The translations under genes were made by a program, and so were the position numbers. Source: Mesorhizobium sp. 65-26 (GTDB lineage Bacteria; Pseudomonadota; Alphaproteobacteria; Rhizobiales; Rhizobiaceae). Taken from it: a stretch of DNA of 64,000 nt. Below, one piece after another: positions 53,641-63,712 of this stretch. The DNA is taken from assembly GCA_001899205.1 (NCBI GenBank), contig MKVL01000009.1, forward strand, positions 177,032 through 241,031. Direction: 5' to 3'. A model generated the notes under the pieces. The model was given only the letters and a program-made list of their open reading frames with translations, ran no database searches and had not been told where the DNA came from. Position 1 is the first letter of the stretch. Each line of letters opens with the position of its first letter.

Positions 53641-55257
53641 CTATTCCGCCGCCACCAGCCCCGCCATCTCGCGGTTCTTCATCAGCTTGTAGATGATCGA
53701 GTCCATCAGCGCCTGGAAGGACGCGTCGATGATGTTTTCGGACACGCCGACCGTCCGCCAGCGCGAGCCGGAGGAATCGTGCGATTCAACGAGCACGCGG
53801 GTGATGGCCTCGGTACCGCCGTTGAGGATACGCACCTTGAAGTCGGCGAGTTCGAGGTCGACGATCTCGCTCTGGTATTTGCCCAGGTCCTTGCGCAGCG
53901 CGATATCAAGCGCATTGACGGGTCCATGGCCTTCGGCCACCGACATCTTCTCCTCACCGTCGACCAGCACCTTGACGATCGCCTCGGACACCGTCTTGAG
54001 CTGGCCGTTGGCGTCGAAGCGGCGCTCGACCATGCAGCGGAACGAGGTGACGTTGAAGAACTCCGGCAGGCCGTGCAGAATCTTGCGGGCCAGCAGTTCG
54101 AATGACGCGTCGGCCCCCTCATAGGCGTAGCCTTCAGCCTCGCGTTCCTTGACCACGGCAATCAGCGCATCGAGCCGATGGTCGTCCTTCGGCACGTCGA
54201 TGCCGCGCCGCTTCAGTTCGGCCAGGAAGTTGGCCTTGCCGCCCTGGTCGGAAACCATGACCCGGCGGCGGTTGCCGACCGCCTCGGGCGGCACATGCTC
54301 GTAGGTCGCCGGCTCCTTGGCGAGCGCGGAGGCATGGATTCCAGCCTTGGTGGCGAAGGCGGAAGAGCCGACATAGGGCGCTTGCGATTCCGGCGCGCGG
54401 TTCAGCAATTCATCGAAGGCTCGGGACAGACGCGAAACACCCGTCAGCGCCTCGGCCGAAATGCCCGTCACGAAACGGTCGGCGAAGGCCGGCTTCAAGG
54501 CGAGCGTCGGTATGATGGTGATCAGATTGGCATTGCCGCAACGTTCACCGATGCCGTTGAGCGTGCCCTGGATCTGGCGCACGCCGGCTTCCACGGCGGC
54601 GAGCGAATTCGCCACCGCCTGGCCGGTGTCGTCATGGGCATGGATGCCGAGATGATCGCCCGGTATGCCGGCGGCGATCACCTTCTCGACGGTGGCGCGC
54701 ACCTCCGAGGGCTGCGTGCCGCCATTGGTGTCGCACAAGACCACCCAGCGCGCGCCGGCCTCATAGGCGGTCCTGGCGCAGGCGAGCGCATAGTCGGGAT
54801 TGGCCTTGAAGCCATCGAAGAAATGCTCGCAATCGACCATCGCCTCCTTGCCGGAGGCGACCGCGGTCTCGACCGAAGTCTTTATCGACTCCAGGTTCTC
54901 CTCATTGGTACAGCCGAGCGCCACCCGCACATGGTAGTCCCAGCTCTTGGCCACGAAGCAGATGGCGTCCGATTTCGACTGGACGAGCGCCGCAAGGCCC
55001 GGATCGTTGGAAGCCGAAACCCCCGCCCGCTTGGTCATGCCGAAGGCGACGAACTTCGCTCGCGCCGTACGCTTCTCGCGAAAGAAGGCGGTATCGGTCG
55101 GATTGGCGCCGGGATAGCCGCCCTCGACATAGTCGAGGCCGAACTCGTCGAGCAGCGCGGCGATCGCGATCTTGTCCTCGACGGAAAAGTCGATGCCCGG
55201 CGTCTGCTGGCCGTCGCGAAGCGTGGTGTCGAAGAGATAGAGGCGTTGCTTTGTCAT
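53641..55257 (-). CDS. cimA: (R)-citramalate synthase
   Basis: The 538-residue protein has the DRE-TIM motif LFDTTLRDGQQTPGIDFSVE, metal ligands in HAHDDTGQAVANSL, and GTLNGIGERCGNANL. The C-terminal LeuA dimerisation/allosteric domain is present. Length and YVEGGYPGANPTD favour citramalate synthase (acetyl-CoA plus pyruvate, toward isoleucine) over 2-isopropylmalate or homocitrate synthase. The start MTKQRLYLFDTTLRDG is fixed by conservation. It follows pip by 49 nt. Confidence 0.92.
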   Translation of the reverse strand: MTKQRLYLFDTTLRDGQQTPGIDFSVEDKIAIAALLDEFGLDYVEGGYPGANPTDTAFFREKRTARAKFVAFGMTKRAGVSASNDPGLAALVQSKSDAICFVAKSWDYHVRVALGCTNEENLESIKTSVETAVASGKEAMVDCEHFFDGFKANPDYALACARTAYEAGARWVVLCDTNGGTQPSEVRATVEKVIAAGIPGDHLGIHAHDDTGQAVANSLAAVEAGVRQIQGTLNGIGERCGNANLITIIPTLALKPAFADRFVTGISAEALTGVSRLSRAFDELLNRAPESQAPYVGSSAFATKAGIHASALAKEPATYEHVPPEAVGNRRRVMVSDQGGKANFLAELKRRGIDVPKDDHRLDALIAVVKEREAEGYAYEGADASFELLARKILHGLPEFFNVTSFRCMVERRFDANGQLKTVSEAIVKVLVDGEEKMSVAEGHGPVNALDIALRKDLGKYQSEIVDLELADFKVRILNGGTEAITRVLVESHDSSGSRWRTVGVSENIIDASFQALMDSIIYKLMKNREMAGLVAAE

Positions 55258-55306
55258 GGCTGCGTGGGTGCGCGCGCACCCTCCTTTGGCCTCTCGGCCG
55301 TCAATG

Positions 55307-56735
<1,429 letters not shown>

Positions 56736-56739
<4 letters not shown>

Positions 56740-57227
56740 GATCTCTCCTCCGGAGGCCATTGGTCGGTATCGTGATCTGGATGCTGGTAAGAGACGAGTT
56801 CGGCGAGATAAGGCGCCGACGACACATCGCCCATCGTGTCCTCGCCGGGCAGATGCGCTACGCCGTCGACATAGGGCAGCTTCGCTTCGACGCCCCACTG
56901 GATCGTCGGCGCTATTCCCGACGGATCGTCGAACGTGGCGATGGCGAGCGCCATGCCGTCGGGCGCCTCGAACGTGAGTGGCGTGCCGCAATTCGCGCAG
57001 AAGCCGCGCCATGCGGCATTCGAGGAGCGGAAACGCCTGGGCTCGCCACGCGTCCAGTCGAACCTGGCGCCGCGCACCGAGACCAGCGGCAGGTAGAAAT
57101 TGCCGCTCGCCTTCTGGCACATGCGGCAGTGGCATACGGAGGCATCGCCGAGCGCGCCCTCGACGCGGAAACGCACCGCGCCGCACTGGCAGCCACCCGT
57201 GTAGACCGGCCGGTTGTCGAGGCTCAT
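56736..57227 (-). CDS. GFA family protein 2 (CENP-V/GFA zinc fold)
   Basis: The 163-residue paralogue of GFA 1 has GGCQCGAVRF, CHCRMCQK and FCANCGTPLTF as zinc-binding cysteine groups and the matching C-terminal SYQHPDHDTDQWPPEE. The pair has diverged clearly, mainly in the middle. The stop overlaps the GFA 1 start by 4 nt; the VOC gene ends 6 nt upstream. The function is not known. Confidence 0.88.
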
Positions 57228-57233
57228 GGCCGA

Positions 57234-57620
57234 TCACTCCGCATCATGGCAGACGGCCTCGACGTTGTTGCCGTCGGGATCGAAGACAAAGGCGCCGTAG
57301 TAATTCAGATGGTAATGCGGGCGCAGTCCCGGGCCGCCATTGTCCTTGCCGCCGGCCGCGAGGGCGGCCGCATGGAAAGCGTCGACCTCGGCGCGGCTGC
57401 GCGCGGTGAAGGCGACGTGCTGACGGTCCTTCGGTTTGTCCTTGCCCTCGTGCAGCCAGAACACCGGGCGGTCGCGACCGTAACCGCCAACCTTGACGCC
57501 ACCGGTGTATTGCTCCGGCACCATGTAGAGCAGCGACGCGCCAAGCGGCGCCATCGCCTTGTCATAGAATGTCTTCGAAGCCCCGAAATCGGCAACGGTG
57601 AAACCGAGATGATCGATCAT
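57234..57620 (-). CDS. VOC family protein (glyoxalase-like)
   Basis: The 128-residue protein has the vicinal-oxygen-chelate fold. MIDHLGFTVADFGASKTFYDKA opens with a metal-binding His; HVAFTARSRAEVDAFHAAAL and YYGAFVFDPDGNNVEAV supply the later ligands. Such proteins are glyoxalases, dioxygenases or resistance proteins. The substrate is unknown. The start overlaps the end of the DUF559 gene by 4 nt, placing it in the mini-operon. Confidence 0.9.
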   Translation of the reverse strand: MIDHLGFTVADFGASKTFYDKAMAPLGASLLYMVPEQYTGGVKVGGYGRDRPVFWLHEGKDKPKDRQHVAFTARSRAEVDAFHAAALAAGGKDNGGPGLRPHYHLNYYGAFVFDPDGNNVEAVCHDAE

Positions 57621-58009
57621 GAAACGAGCTCCCTTGATGGCACGGCATCGGCCAGACCGGCAGCGATGGCGATATGCTGGCAGACATTGTCGATATCGCG
57701 GATCACGTCGTCGTTCCAGAAGCGCAGGATGGTCCAGCCGCTGGCATCCAGGTAAGCGCTTCTTTCCTCGTCACGCCGCGCGTGTTCCGCGTCGCCATGC
57801 TGGCTACCGTCGACCTCGACGATGAGGCGATGGGCCGAACACGCGAAGTCAACGATATAAGGTCCGATCGGCACCTGCCGCCGAAAGCTCATCCCCATCA
57901 AACGGTGGGCACGCAACTCGTTCCAGAGCTTCAGCTCAGCATCGGTCATCGCGCGCCGCATCGATTTGGCGTTCTGGCGTTGGCGAGATGGAACGCGGTC
58001 GTGCCCCAT
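57617..58009 (-). CDS. DUF559 endonuclease-like protein
   Basis: The 130-residue protein has the DUF559 pattern of small PD-(D/E)XK-fold nucleases: AELKLWNELRAHRLMGMSFRR, then IVDFACSAHRLIVEVDGSQH with the Asp and Glu-Val-Asp catalytic positions, and DEERSAYLDASGWTILRFWN. Related to very-short-patch-repair nuclease folds. The target is unknown. It overlaps the VOC gene by 4 nt and lies downstream of cysS beyond a complex hairpin region. Confidence 0.88.
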   Translation of the reverse strand: MGHDRVPSRQRQNAKSMRRAMTDAELKLWNELRAHRLMGMSFRRQVPIGPYIVDFACSAHRLIVEVDGSQHGDAEHARRDEERSAYLDASGWTILRFWNDDVIRDIDNVCQHIAIAAGLADAVPSRELVS

Positions 58010-58028
58010 GATCAGGCCGTCCTGCGCC

Positions 58029-58081
58029 GGAGATTAGCGAAACCGATCGCAAGGGCTAATCTCCCCCCTTGCGGGGGAGAT
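58029..58081. repeat. Three-arm alternative hairpin downstream of cysS
   Basis: Arm A GGAGATTAGC (58029-58038) is a perfect inverted copy of GCTAATCTCC (58055-58064). The overlapping arm ATCTCCCCC (58059-58067) is also perfectly complementary to GGGGGAGAT (58073-58081). The two stems share bases and exclude each other. The region lies between cysS and the DUF559 operon, both leftward. Confidence 0.6.
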
Positions 58082-58120
58082 CGGCCGTCGCCGGCGTTTT
58101 CGCCCATCGCCCAAGTCGCC

Positions 58121-59572
58121 TCACCGCTTGATCTCCCAGGTCGTCACGCGCTGGCCCGTGGCGGGGTCCTTGCCGTCCTTGAGCTGCACGCCCTTCGCCA
58201 GAAGCTCGTCGCGCACGCGGTCGGCTTCGGCCCAGTTCTTCGCCGCGATCAGCGCAAGACGCTCCGAAATCGCCTTGCCGATGGCCGCCTCGTCCACATT
58301 GGCCGCGCCGACATCGAAGCCGAGGAAGGCGAGAGCCGCCTTCAACGAAGCCGCAGCGGCGTTGTCGCCCTCGCCATTGAAATCTGTGGCTTCGCCGGCG
58401 AGTTGGGTGAGACGCTGGAACGCCGCGTAGGTGGCGAGATCGTCGGAGAGAGCCGCAACCACCTCCGCCGGCGGGGCCTTGGCCGCATCCGCCGCGAGAT
58501 CGGCCGCACGCTTCCACTTGCGCAGCGTGTTCTCGGCCTCTTCCAGCTTGCGCACGGAAAAGTCGATGGGCTCGCGATAATGCGTCATCAGCATGGCCAG
58601 ACGCAGAACCTCGCCCGGCCAGCTGCGGCCGCCGAAATTAGCGGTCTCCAGCAATTCATGGATCGAATAGAAATTGCCCAAGCTCTTGGACATCTTCTGT
58701 CCTTCGACCTGCAGGAAGCCGTTGTGCATCCAGATCCGGGCCATGACGTCGGTGCCATGGGCGCAACGCGATTGCGCGATCTCATTCTCGTGGTGCGGGA
58801 AGATCAGGTCCAGCCCGCCACCATGGATGTCGAAGACCTCGCCGAGATAGGCAGCCGACATGGCCGAGCATTCGATATGCCAGCCCGGGCGTCCCCTGCC
58901 CCAGGGTGAATCCCAGCCCGGCTCTTCCGGCGAGGAGAGCTTCCACAGCACGAAATCGCCGGGGCTTTTCTTGTGCGCGTCGACGGCGACGCGGGCGCCG
59001 GCCTGCTGCTCGTCGAGATTGCGCTTCGACAGTTGCCCGTAGTCCGGCATCGAAGCCGTATCGAACAGCACTTCGCCGGCCGCGACATAGGCATGGCCGC
59101 GTTCGATCAGGCGTCCGATCAGCCCGATCATGTCGACCCGGCCGTCGGCGCGCGGCTCTACGAATTCGGTGGCGCGCGGCTCGACCGTCGGTTCGAGGCA
59201 ACCGAGCGCCCTAACATCCTTGTGGAACTGGTCCGCCGTCTTTTCGGTGACGCGCCTGATCGCCTCGTTCAACGATAGCCGGCCGGAGCCGATCTCGGCG
59301 CCGAAATCGCGCAGGGCGCGCGCGTTGATCTTGTCGTCGACGTCGGTGATGTTGCGCACATAGGTGACGTGCGTCTCGCCATAGACATGGCGCAGGAGGC
59401 GGAAAAGCACATCGAAGACGATGACCGGCCGGGCGTTGCCGATATGGGCGAAATCATAGACGGTCGGTCCGCACACATACATGCGCACATTCGCGGGGTC
59501 GATCGGAACGAAGTCCTCCTTCGTTCGCGTCAGCGTGTTGTAGAGGCTGAGACCTTTCGGTGCGTCGGACAT
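58121..59572 (-). CDS. cysS: Cysteine-tRNA ligase
   Basis: The 483-residue class I synthetase has [18 protein letters not shown] (HIGH motif with first zinc Cys), further zinc ligands in WHIECSAM and [10 protein letters not shown], and the KMSKSLGNF motif. The C-terminal DALR and anticodon-binding regions complete it. The length is typical. It charges tRNA-Cys. The long upstream gap contains the small 51-residue gene on the opposite strand. Confidence 0.96.
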   Translation of the reverse strand: MSDAPKGLSLYNTLTRTKEDFVPIDPANVRMYVCGPTVYDFAHIGNARPVIVFDVLFRLLRHVYGETHVTYVRNITDVDDKINARALRDFGAEIGSGRLSLNEAIRRVTEKTADQFHKDVRALGCLEPTVEPRATEFVEPRADGRVDMIGLIGRLIERGHAYVAAGEVLFDTASMPDYGQLSKRNLDEQQAGARVAVDAHKKSPGDFVLWKLSSPEEPGWDSPWGRGRPGWHIECSAMSAAYLGEVFDIHGGGLDLIFPHHENEIAQSRCAHGTDVMARIWMHNGFLQVEGQKMSKSLGNFYSIHELLETANFGGRSWPGEVLRLAMLMTHYREPIDFSVRKLEEAENTLRKWKRAADLAADAAKAPPAEVVAALSDDLATYAAFQRLTQLAGEATDFNGEGDNAAAASLKAALAFLGFDVGAANVDEAAIGKAISERLALIAAKNWAEADRVRDELLAKGVQLKDGKDPATGQRVTTWEIKR

Positions 59573-59990
59573 GCGTGCCTTCCAGTTCCCTCGTTGTTCG
59601 ATACGGAACCAGCCTTGCGCCGAGGCGCAAATCGGGCTCCAGCCTGCTGGCCGGGGCGTTTGTCCAATCTAGGGAAGATAAGGCGAAAACGTCCGGACCA
59701 GCGCGCGGCTAGCCAATAATGCAAATGCCACAAATGGCGAAAGACGTTTTCATGCGCGGCTTTATCGCCCCCGCTGGTGTTGCCGTCAAGCCGCTTGTTT
59801 CGACAAAACAAGCCGATTGCCTGGGCAAAACTGTCGTTCCTGCGTCGGCGAAGCGCTTTGAAACATTTTATTAAACATGTCGGCACAGTCAGGAAACATT
59901 AGCCCGCTAGATGCCGTGGCGTCACGATTTGGTCGGAATCGAGCATCACAGGCTAGGCTCCACACGAAAATGTTACCAGGGAAGAGAACG
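59573..59990. other. Intergenic region between cysS and a small rightward gene
   Basis: The 418 bases hold no ORF I can support. An 8-bp perfect hairpin, GCTTGTTT (59793-59800) and AAACAAGC (59806-59813), lies mid-way without a T-run. A GTTC-N7-GTTC match at 59585-59599 sits just upstream of cysS. AT-rich sequence around 59855-59880 probably supplies the promoter for the small gene at 59991. Confidence 0.4.
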
Positions 59991-60146
59991 ATGCCCCGAA
60001 GCAAGCAGGAACAGAGTCGACCAGCACAACCGGCCTTGGCCAGCCACTACCGCGCGATCGGCCCTGCCGCCATCGTCGCAGCCCTTCTTCACACTGCCAA
60101 GAAGAAGAAGCCAGCGCCCAAGATCGTCTCGCCGCGCGCCGCCTGA
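59991..60146 (+). CDS. Small basic protein, 51 residues
   Basis: The protein reads MPRSKQEQSRPAQPALASHY, then a hydrophobic patch (RAIGPAAIVAALLHTA) and a Lys-rich run KKKKPAPKIV. A good purine-rich ribosome site (AGGGAAGAG) lies 5 nt upstream of the ATG. An in-frame ATG at 59970 has no such site. No named family. The layout (short hydrophobic stretch followed by lysines) suits a small membrane-associated or nucleic-acid-binding protein. Confidence 0.6.
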   Translation: MPRSKQEQSRPAQPALASHYRAIGPAAIVAALLHTAKKKKPAPKIVSPRAA

Positions 60147-60241
60147 ACAGGCGCCCAGCAACGACGCGGGCGTCACGAGACGCCCGAAGTGAAGTGCCTT
60201 GTCGAGCATATTGCTCCGAAACCCGGTTTCGGAATCGCGCC

Positions 60242-61003
60242 CTAGAACAGCGTCATCTGGTCTTCATCCACGCCGGGCTTCTGGCGCTTGACCTTCTGGG
60301 GCTCCGGCTCGACCTCTCCCCTCTCCTGAATCTCCGGCCCAGTGTTGGCGACCTTGTTGACGAGGTCGGAAACCGGGATGGCTTCGAAGAAATCGGGCTC
60401 GACCGGCCGCAAGAGGTCGGCAACGTCACGAGGCTCCTGCGTGCGGCAGTCGAGCCAGCGGGCGAAATCCTGCTCGCCGATCACCACCGGCATCCTGTCG
60501 TGGATGTGAGAAAGCGCCGCGTTGGCGCTTGTCGTCAGGATCGCACCGGTGTCCATTTCGGACCCACCCGGCTCGGCATAGGTTTCGATCAGCCCGGCGA
60601 AGGCGACAAGGCCACCCCGCCTTGGCCTGATCCAGTAGGGCTGGCCCTTCCGCCCGCCGGCCTGCCGCCATTCGTAGAAACCGGACGCCGGCACCAGCGC
60701 GCGGCGATGGCGCATGGCCGTCTTGAACGAAGCCTTCTGCGCGGCGCCCTCCGAGCGCGCGTTGATGAGCAGCGGGAATTCCCTGGTGTCCTTCACCCAG
60801 GCGGGGATCAGCCCCCAGCGCACCAGCATGGGCTGACGGTCCGGCAGGTTGGAGCCGGGCATGCCCGGCGGGCCGGCAAGCGCCATCAGCACCGGCTGCG
60901 TCGGCGCGATGTTGTAGCGGGCCGGAAACTCCTCCAACTCCGCCAGCCCGAGGAAGGCGGCGGTCTGGTCCGGCGTGGCGGTCAGGGCGAAGCGTCCGCA
61001 CAT
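60242..61003 (-). CDS. SRAP domain protein (SOS response-associated peptidase, YedK/HMCES)
   Basis: The 253-residue protein starts MCGRFALTATPDQ with the catalytic Cys2 after Met removal. It has RYNIAPTQPV, VRWGLIPAWVKD, INARSEGAAQKASF, SGFYEWRQ with the active Glu, and SHIHDRMPVVI with the His. SRAP proteins crosslink to abasic sites in single-stranded DNA and protect them. A charged C-terminal tail (~35 residues) follows the core. No SOS box was seen upstream. It is divergent from the Nudix gene. Confidence 0.93.
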   Translation of the reverse strand: MCGRFALTATPDQTAAFLGLAELEEFPARYNIAPTQPVLMALAGPPGMPGSNLPDRQPMLVRWGLIPAWVKDTREFPLLINARSEGAAQKASFKTAMRHRRALVPASGFYEWRQAGGRKGQPYWIRPRRGGLVAFAGLIETYAEPGGSEMDTGAILTTSANAALSHIHDRMPVVIGEQDFARWLDCRTQEPRDVADLLRPVEPDFFEAIPVSDLVNKVANTGPEIQERGEVEPEPQKVKRQKPGVDEDQMTLF

Positions 61004-61129
61004 GGTCGATCGGTCCGTGGATTGGCTCGCCGTCAAAAGTGGCGATGGAAGTGCCGGGCCGCAACCGCTAAAGCTGTCGAAAGGCGGCCGTCCACAAAAG
61101 GTCGCGCCGCGGACACGATCCGGAGAGCC

Positions 61130-61534
61130 ATGAACCAGACACGCAAGATCATCCCGGCTGTCTCCGTCGCGGTCGTGCGCGGCGACATGGTGCTTCTGGT
61201 CAAGCGCGCCAGGCAACCGTCGCGAGGGCTCTATGCCTATCCCGGCGGCAAGGTAGAGGCGGGCGAGACACTGGAGCAGGCCGCACGACGGGAATTGCTG
61301 GAGGAAACCCGCCTTCTCGCCACGGACTACCGGCCGCTTCGCGACATCCACATCGACGGCAGCGCCGAAAACCACCCCGTCGATTATCTTCTGACGGTGT
61401 TCGGCGCCCTTTATGACGGCGGTGAACCTGTGGCCAGCGACGACGCCGAAACCGCTGCCTTCTATACGCTGGCGGAGATGGCGGGAATGCCGCTCGCGGG
61501 CGACGTTTTTTCCGTGGCCGAGGAATTGCTTTGA
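61130..61534 (+). CDS. Nudix hydrolase
   Basis: The 134-residue protein has a Nudix box GGKVEAGETLEQAARRELLE followed by ETRL. The usual Gly after the EE pair is Arg; the Glu metal ligands are intact. MNQTRKIIPAVSVAVVRGD opens the fold. The substrate could be a nucleotide, ADP-ribose or a capped metabolite. A GGAGAG ribosome site decides the start. It is divergent from the SRAP gene; a TIGR02301 gene follows 92 nt later. Confidence 0.9.
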   Translation: MNQTRKIIPAVSVAVVRGDMVLLVKRARQPSRGLYAYPGGKVEAGETLEQAARRELLEETRLLATDYRPLRDIHIDGSAENHPVDYLLTVFGALYDGGEPVASDDAETAAFYTLAEMAGMPLAGDVFSVAEELL

Positions 61535-61626
61535 CCGGGGTGACGCACCACGCGGCAGCTTACAAAATCACCTTGCCGGTGACAGGTAGTTTCGCCACAA
61601 GGTTTTATTGCCATCGCAAGGCCCTG

Positions 61627-62007
61627 ATGAAACGCGCCGCCGCTCCCCTCCTCGCCGCATGCCTTGCCGCCAGCATCGCAACGACCGCGCGGCCGGCGTT
61701 CGCCGCCGAGGCTCCGTTCGAGCCCGGATTGATGCGCCTGGCCGAAGTGCTGGGCTCGCTGCAATTCTTGCGCAACCTGTGCGGCGAAAAGGGCGATCAG
61801 TGGCGCGGCCAGATGGAAAAGCTGCTGGAGTCGGAAAACCCCGATCCCGAGCGCCGCGCCCGCTTCATCGCCAGCTTCAACCGGGGCTACCGCTCCTTCA
61901 GTTCCACCTACACGCAATGCACGGCCTCAGCCACGGAGGCGATCGGCCGCTACATGAAGGAAGGCGAGACCCTGTCGCGCGACATCGCCTCCCGCTACGG
62001 CAACTGA
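61627..62007 (+). CDS. TIGR02301-type small periplasmic protein
   Basis: The 126-residue protein has a signal peptide (MKRAAAPLLAACLAASIATT, cleaved near AFAA). The mature domain has the TIGR02301 features: RLAEVLGSLQFLRNLCGEKG, SFNRGYRSFSSTYTQCTASA, two conserved cysteines, and an amphipathic helical pattern. The family is restricted to Rhizobiales and relatives and has no known function. It follows the Nudix gene in the same direction. Confidence 0.85.
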   Translation: MKRAAAPLLAACLAASIATTARPAFAAEAPFEPGLMRLAEVLGSLQFLRNLCGEKGDQWRGQMEKLLESENPDPERRARFIASFNRGYRSFSSTYTQCTASATEAIGRYMKEGETLSRDIASRYGN

Positions 62008-62338
62008 GAGATCAGGGGACGGCGAACTTCATGGACCGTGGCAAGCCATGGTGGCCTGGCCTCAGCTTTCCGATGTTGCAATTGCGCAACAGGCTTAATG
62101 AAACGTTACGTTCAGGATGTGGAATTAACTCAAACTGAAGGTTTCCACCCCGCAGGCCGCGCTAATCGGCTAAGTTCAGCATGGATCAGATCCTTGGATT
62201 GCGTGAAGCAATCAACTTTGTAAAGCACGATCAAAAAAATGTCGTATTTACAAGGGCTTATATGATCCGGCGTTTTACGGGCACGAATCCTAGCAGGCCA
62301 AGTCCCATGAATCGCCGCTTGAAAGGGTGGACTCGCAC
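62008..62338. other. Intergenic region, AT-richer than its surroundings
   Basis: These 331 bases hold no supportable gene; an ATG frame at 62181 (70 codons) overlaps the next real gene out of frame and looks random. An inverted pair TTGTAAA and TTTACAA spans roughly 62218-62262. A TTAA-N7-TTAC sequence at 62095-62109 is one base from a CtrA site. The promoter of the 85-residue gene must be here. Confidence 0.35.
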
Positions 62339-62596
62339 ATGGAACACGCCGTCAACGATATCGACGCACTGGTCAGGGAAGAAAAGCGCCTGACCGCGGT
62401 GGAGAGCCACAGCGAAGCGTGGGCCGAAGGGCTCTCGGCCGGAATCGAGCCGGAAATCATCGCCGAGGCCGCGCTCGAAACGGCGTTCGGAGAAATATTG
62501 CGTGCCAATGGCGAGACTTCGACTCTCGCCCTGCTCGACCGCATGCGCGAGAAGGTCATCGCCGGCGCTTTCGAGCCTGAAAGGCTGCGCCACTAA
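62339..62596 (+). CDS. Small acidic helical protein, 85 residues
   Basis: The protein reads MEHAVNDIDALVREEKRLTA and goes on with AWAEGLSAGIEPEIIAEAAL and LALLDRMREKVIAGAFEPER. It is acidic, all-helical by appearance, cytoplasmic, and of unknown function. The ATG at 62339 is preferred to a GTG at 62327 because the AGGG purine stretch lies too close to the GTG. It is probably a conserved rhizobial small protein; I cannot name it. Confidence 0.65.
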   Translation: MEHAVNDIDALVREEKRLTAVESHSEAWAEGLSAGIEPEIIAEAALETAFGEILRANGETSTLALLDRMREKVIAGAFEPERLRH

Positions 62597-62653
62597 CCTG
62601 GCATTCGCCTCCCGACATCAGGCATATCATGCGAATGTCTGATTCAAAGCGCC

Positions 62654-62693
62654 GCCAGAATCGTATACGCGCTGGTGGCTACCTGATTCTGGC
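62654..62693. repeat. 9-bp perfect inverted repeat downstream of the small acidic gene
   Basis: GCCAGAATC (62654-62662) and GATTCTGGC (62685-62693) are perfect inverted copies with a 22-nt spacer, between the 85-residue gene and the next secreted-protein gene. No T-run follows. It could be an operator or a 3'-end structure. Confidence 0.4.
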
Positions 62694-62861
62694 TTAAGCT
62701 GAATTGCTTGTGTCCGCCGGACGCAAGTGTCAGAGTCGGACGAACAGATCAAAAAGCGCATGACGGGCCGAAGCAGCCACCATGCATGAGCAGAACCAGC
62801 ATATCGGTTCTTGACGATGGCACCTGTCCGGGCACGCGCCTGGAACCATGGAGAGCGGGCG

Positions 62862-63635
62862 GTGCATTTTTCGATCCCGGGCCGGCCACGGAGCCTGGTC
62901 CTGAGTATCTGGCTGGCCGCGTCTTGCGTCGCCATTCCGCTTGGGATTTGCGTGCTCAGCAGCCCCGCCTGCGCGCTGAGCGAAATCAAGCGCGAAGAGC
63001 TGCCCGCGCCTTCGTCCGGCGGCGAGTCGGCGCCAACCAACTCTGTACCGATACCGAACCCGGTCGGCACGCCGCAGCCGGCCAATCCTCCAGCGGGCGA
63101 GACCGAGCCGAACGGCCAGTCCAACGATGGCGGCGTGGCGAGGCCCCGCATCGACCCCGAAGCTCCGCCGCCCGAAGTCCTCTACGACCTCAGCAAGCTG
63201 CCCGAGCCGGTGCGACGCATGCACGATCTCATCGTCGAGGCCTGCAAGAGCGGCGATATCGAAAAGCTGCGTCCCCTGATCGGCAATGGCAACAGCGGCA
63301 CACAGCTTTCGCTGACTGAGGTCGAGGGTGACGCCGTCACCTTCCTCAAGGGTCTTTCCGGCGATGCCGACGGCCAGGAGATCCTGGCCATACTCGAGGA
63401 AGTGCTGGACGCCGGCTATGTCCATCTCGACGCCGGCAAGCCGCAGGAACTCTACGTCTGGCCGTATTTTTTCGCCTTGCCGCTGGACAAGCTGGACGCC
63501 AAGCAGAGGGTCGAACTGTTCAAGATCGTCACCGCAGGTGACTATGACGACATGAAGCAGTTCGGCGCCTACATCTTCTATCGCGTCGGCATCACGCCTG
63601 CCGGACACTGGGCATTCTTCGTCGCGGGCGATTGA
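62862..63635 (+). CDS. Hypothetical secreted protein
   Basis: The 257-residue protein has a signal peptide (SLVLSIWLAASCVAIPLGIC, ending near PACA). A Pro/Gly/Asn/Glu-rich linker follows to about residue 100, then a compact helical domain (LPEPVRRMHDLIVEACKSGD, EVEGDAVTFLKGLSGDADGQ, GYVHLDAGKPQELYVWPYFF). The GTG start at 62862 is preferred because GGAGAG lies six bases upstream and it gives a normal signal peptide. An ATG at 62817 would add 15 residues that spoil it. I do not recognise a named family. Confidence 0.7.
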   Translation: MHFSIPGRPRSLVLSIWLAASCVAIPLGICVLSSPACALSEIKREELPAPSSGGESAPTNSVPIPNPVGTPQPANPPAGETEPNGQSNDGGVARPRIDPEAPPPEVLYDLSKLPEPVRRMHDLIVEACKSGDIEKLRPLIGNGNSGTQLSLTEVEGDAVTFLKGLSGDADGQEILAILEEVLDAGYVHLDAGKPQELYVWPYFFALPLDKLDAKQRVELFKIVTAGDYDDMKQFGAYIFYRVGITPAGHWAFFVAGD

Positions 63636-63712
63636 CGGCTTGCCGTCCCGCGCATGGCAGGCGGCGGCGCGCGTCAGAGCCCCCGGTCAGGCCACAAGCG
63701 CCAGCGTAGGAC

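Noticed and set aside
59585..59599. GTTC-N7-GTTC (SOS-box-like) 12 nt upstream of cysS
   Set aside because: About two such matches are expected by chance in the window; flanks fit the consensus poorly and SOS control of cysS has no known logic.
62095..62109. TTAA-N7-TTAC, one base from a CtrA site
   Set aside because: Single mismatch in an 8-base motif in an AT-rich gap is expected by chance; no cell-cycle gene follows.
62218..62262. TTGTAAA...TTTACAA inverted pair
   Set aside because: Seven-base arms in AT-rich sequence with a long spacer; too weak to call an operator, kept only in the gap description.
62181..62393. 70-codon rightward frame
   Set aside because: Composition looks random, no ribosome site, and it overlaps the better-supported 85-residue gene out of frame.
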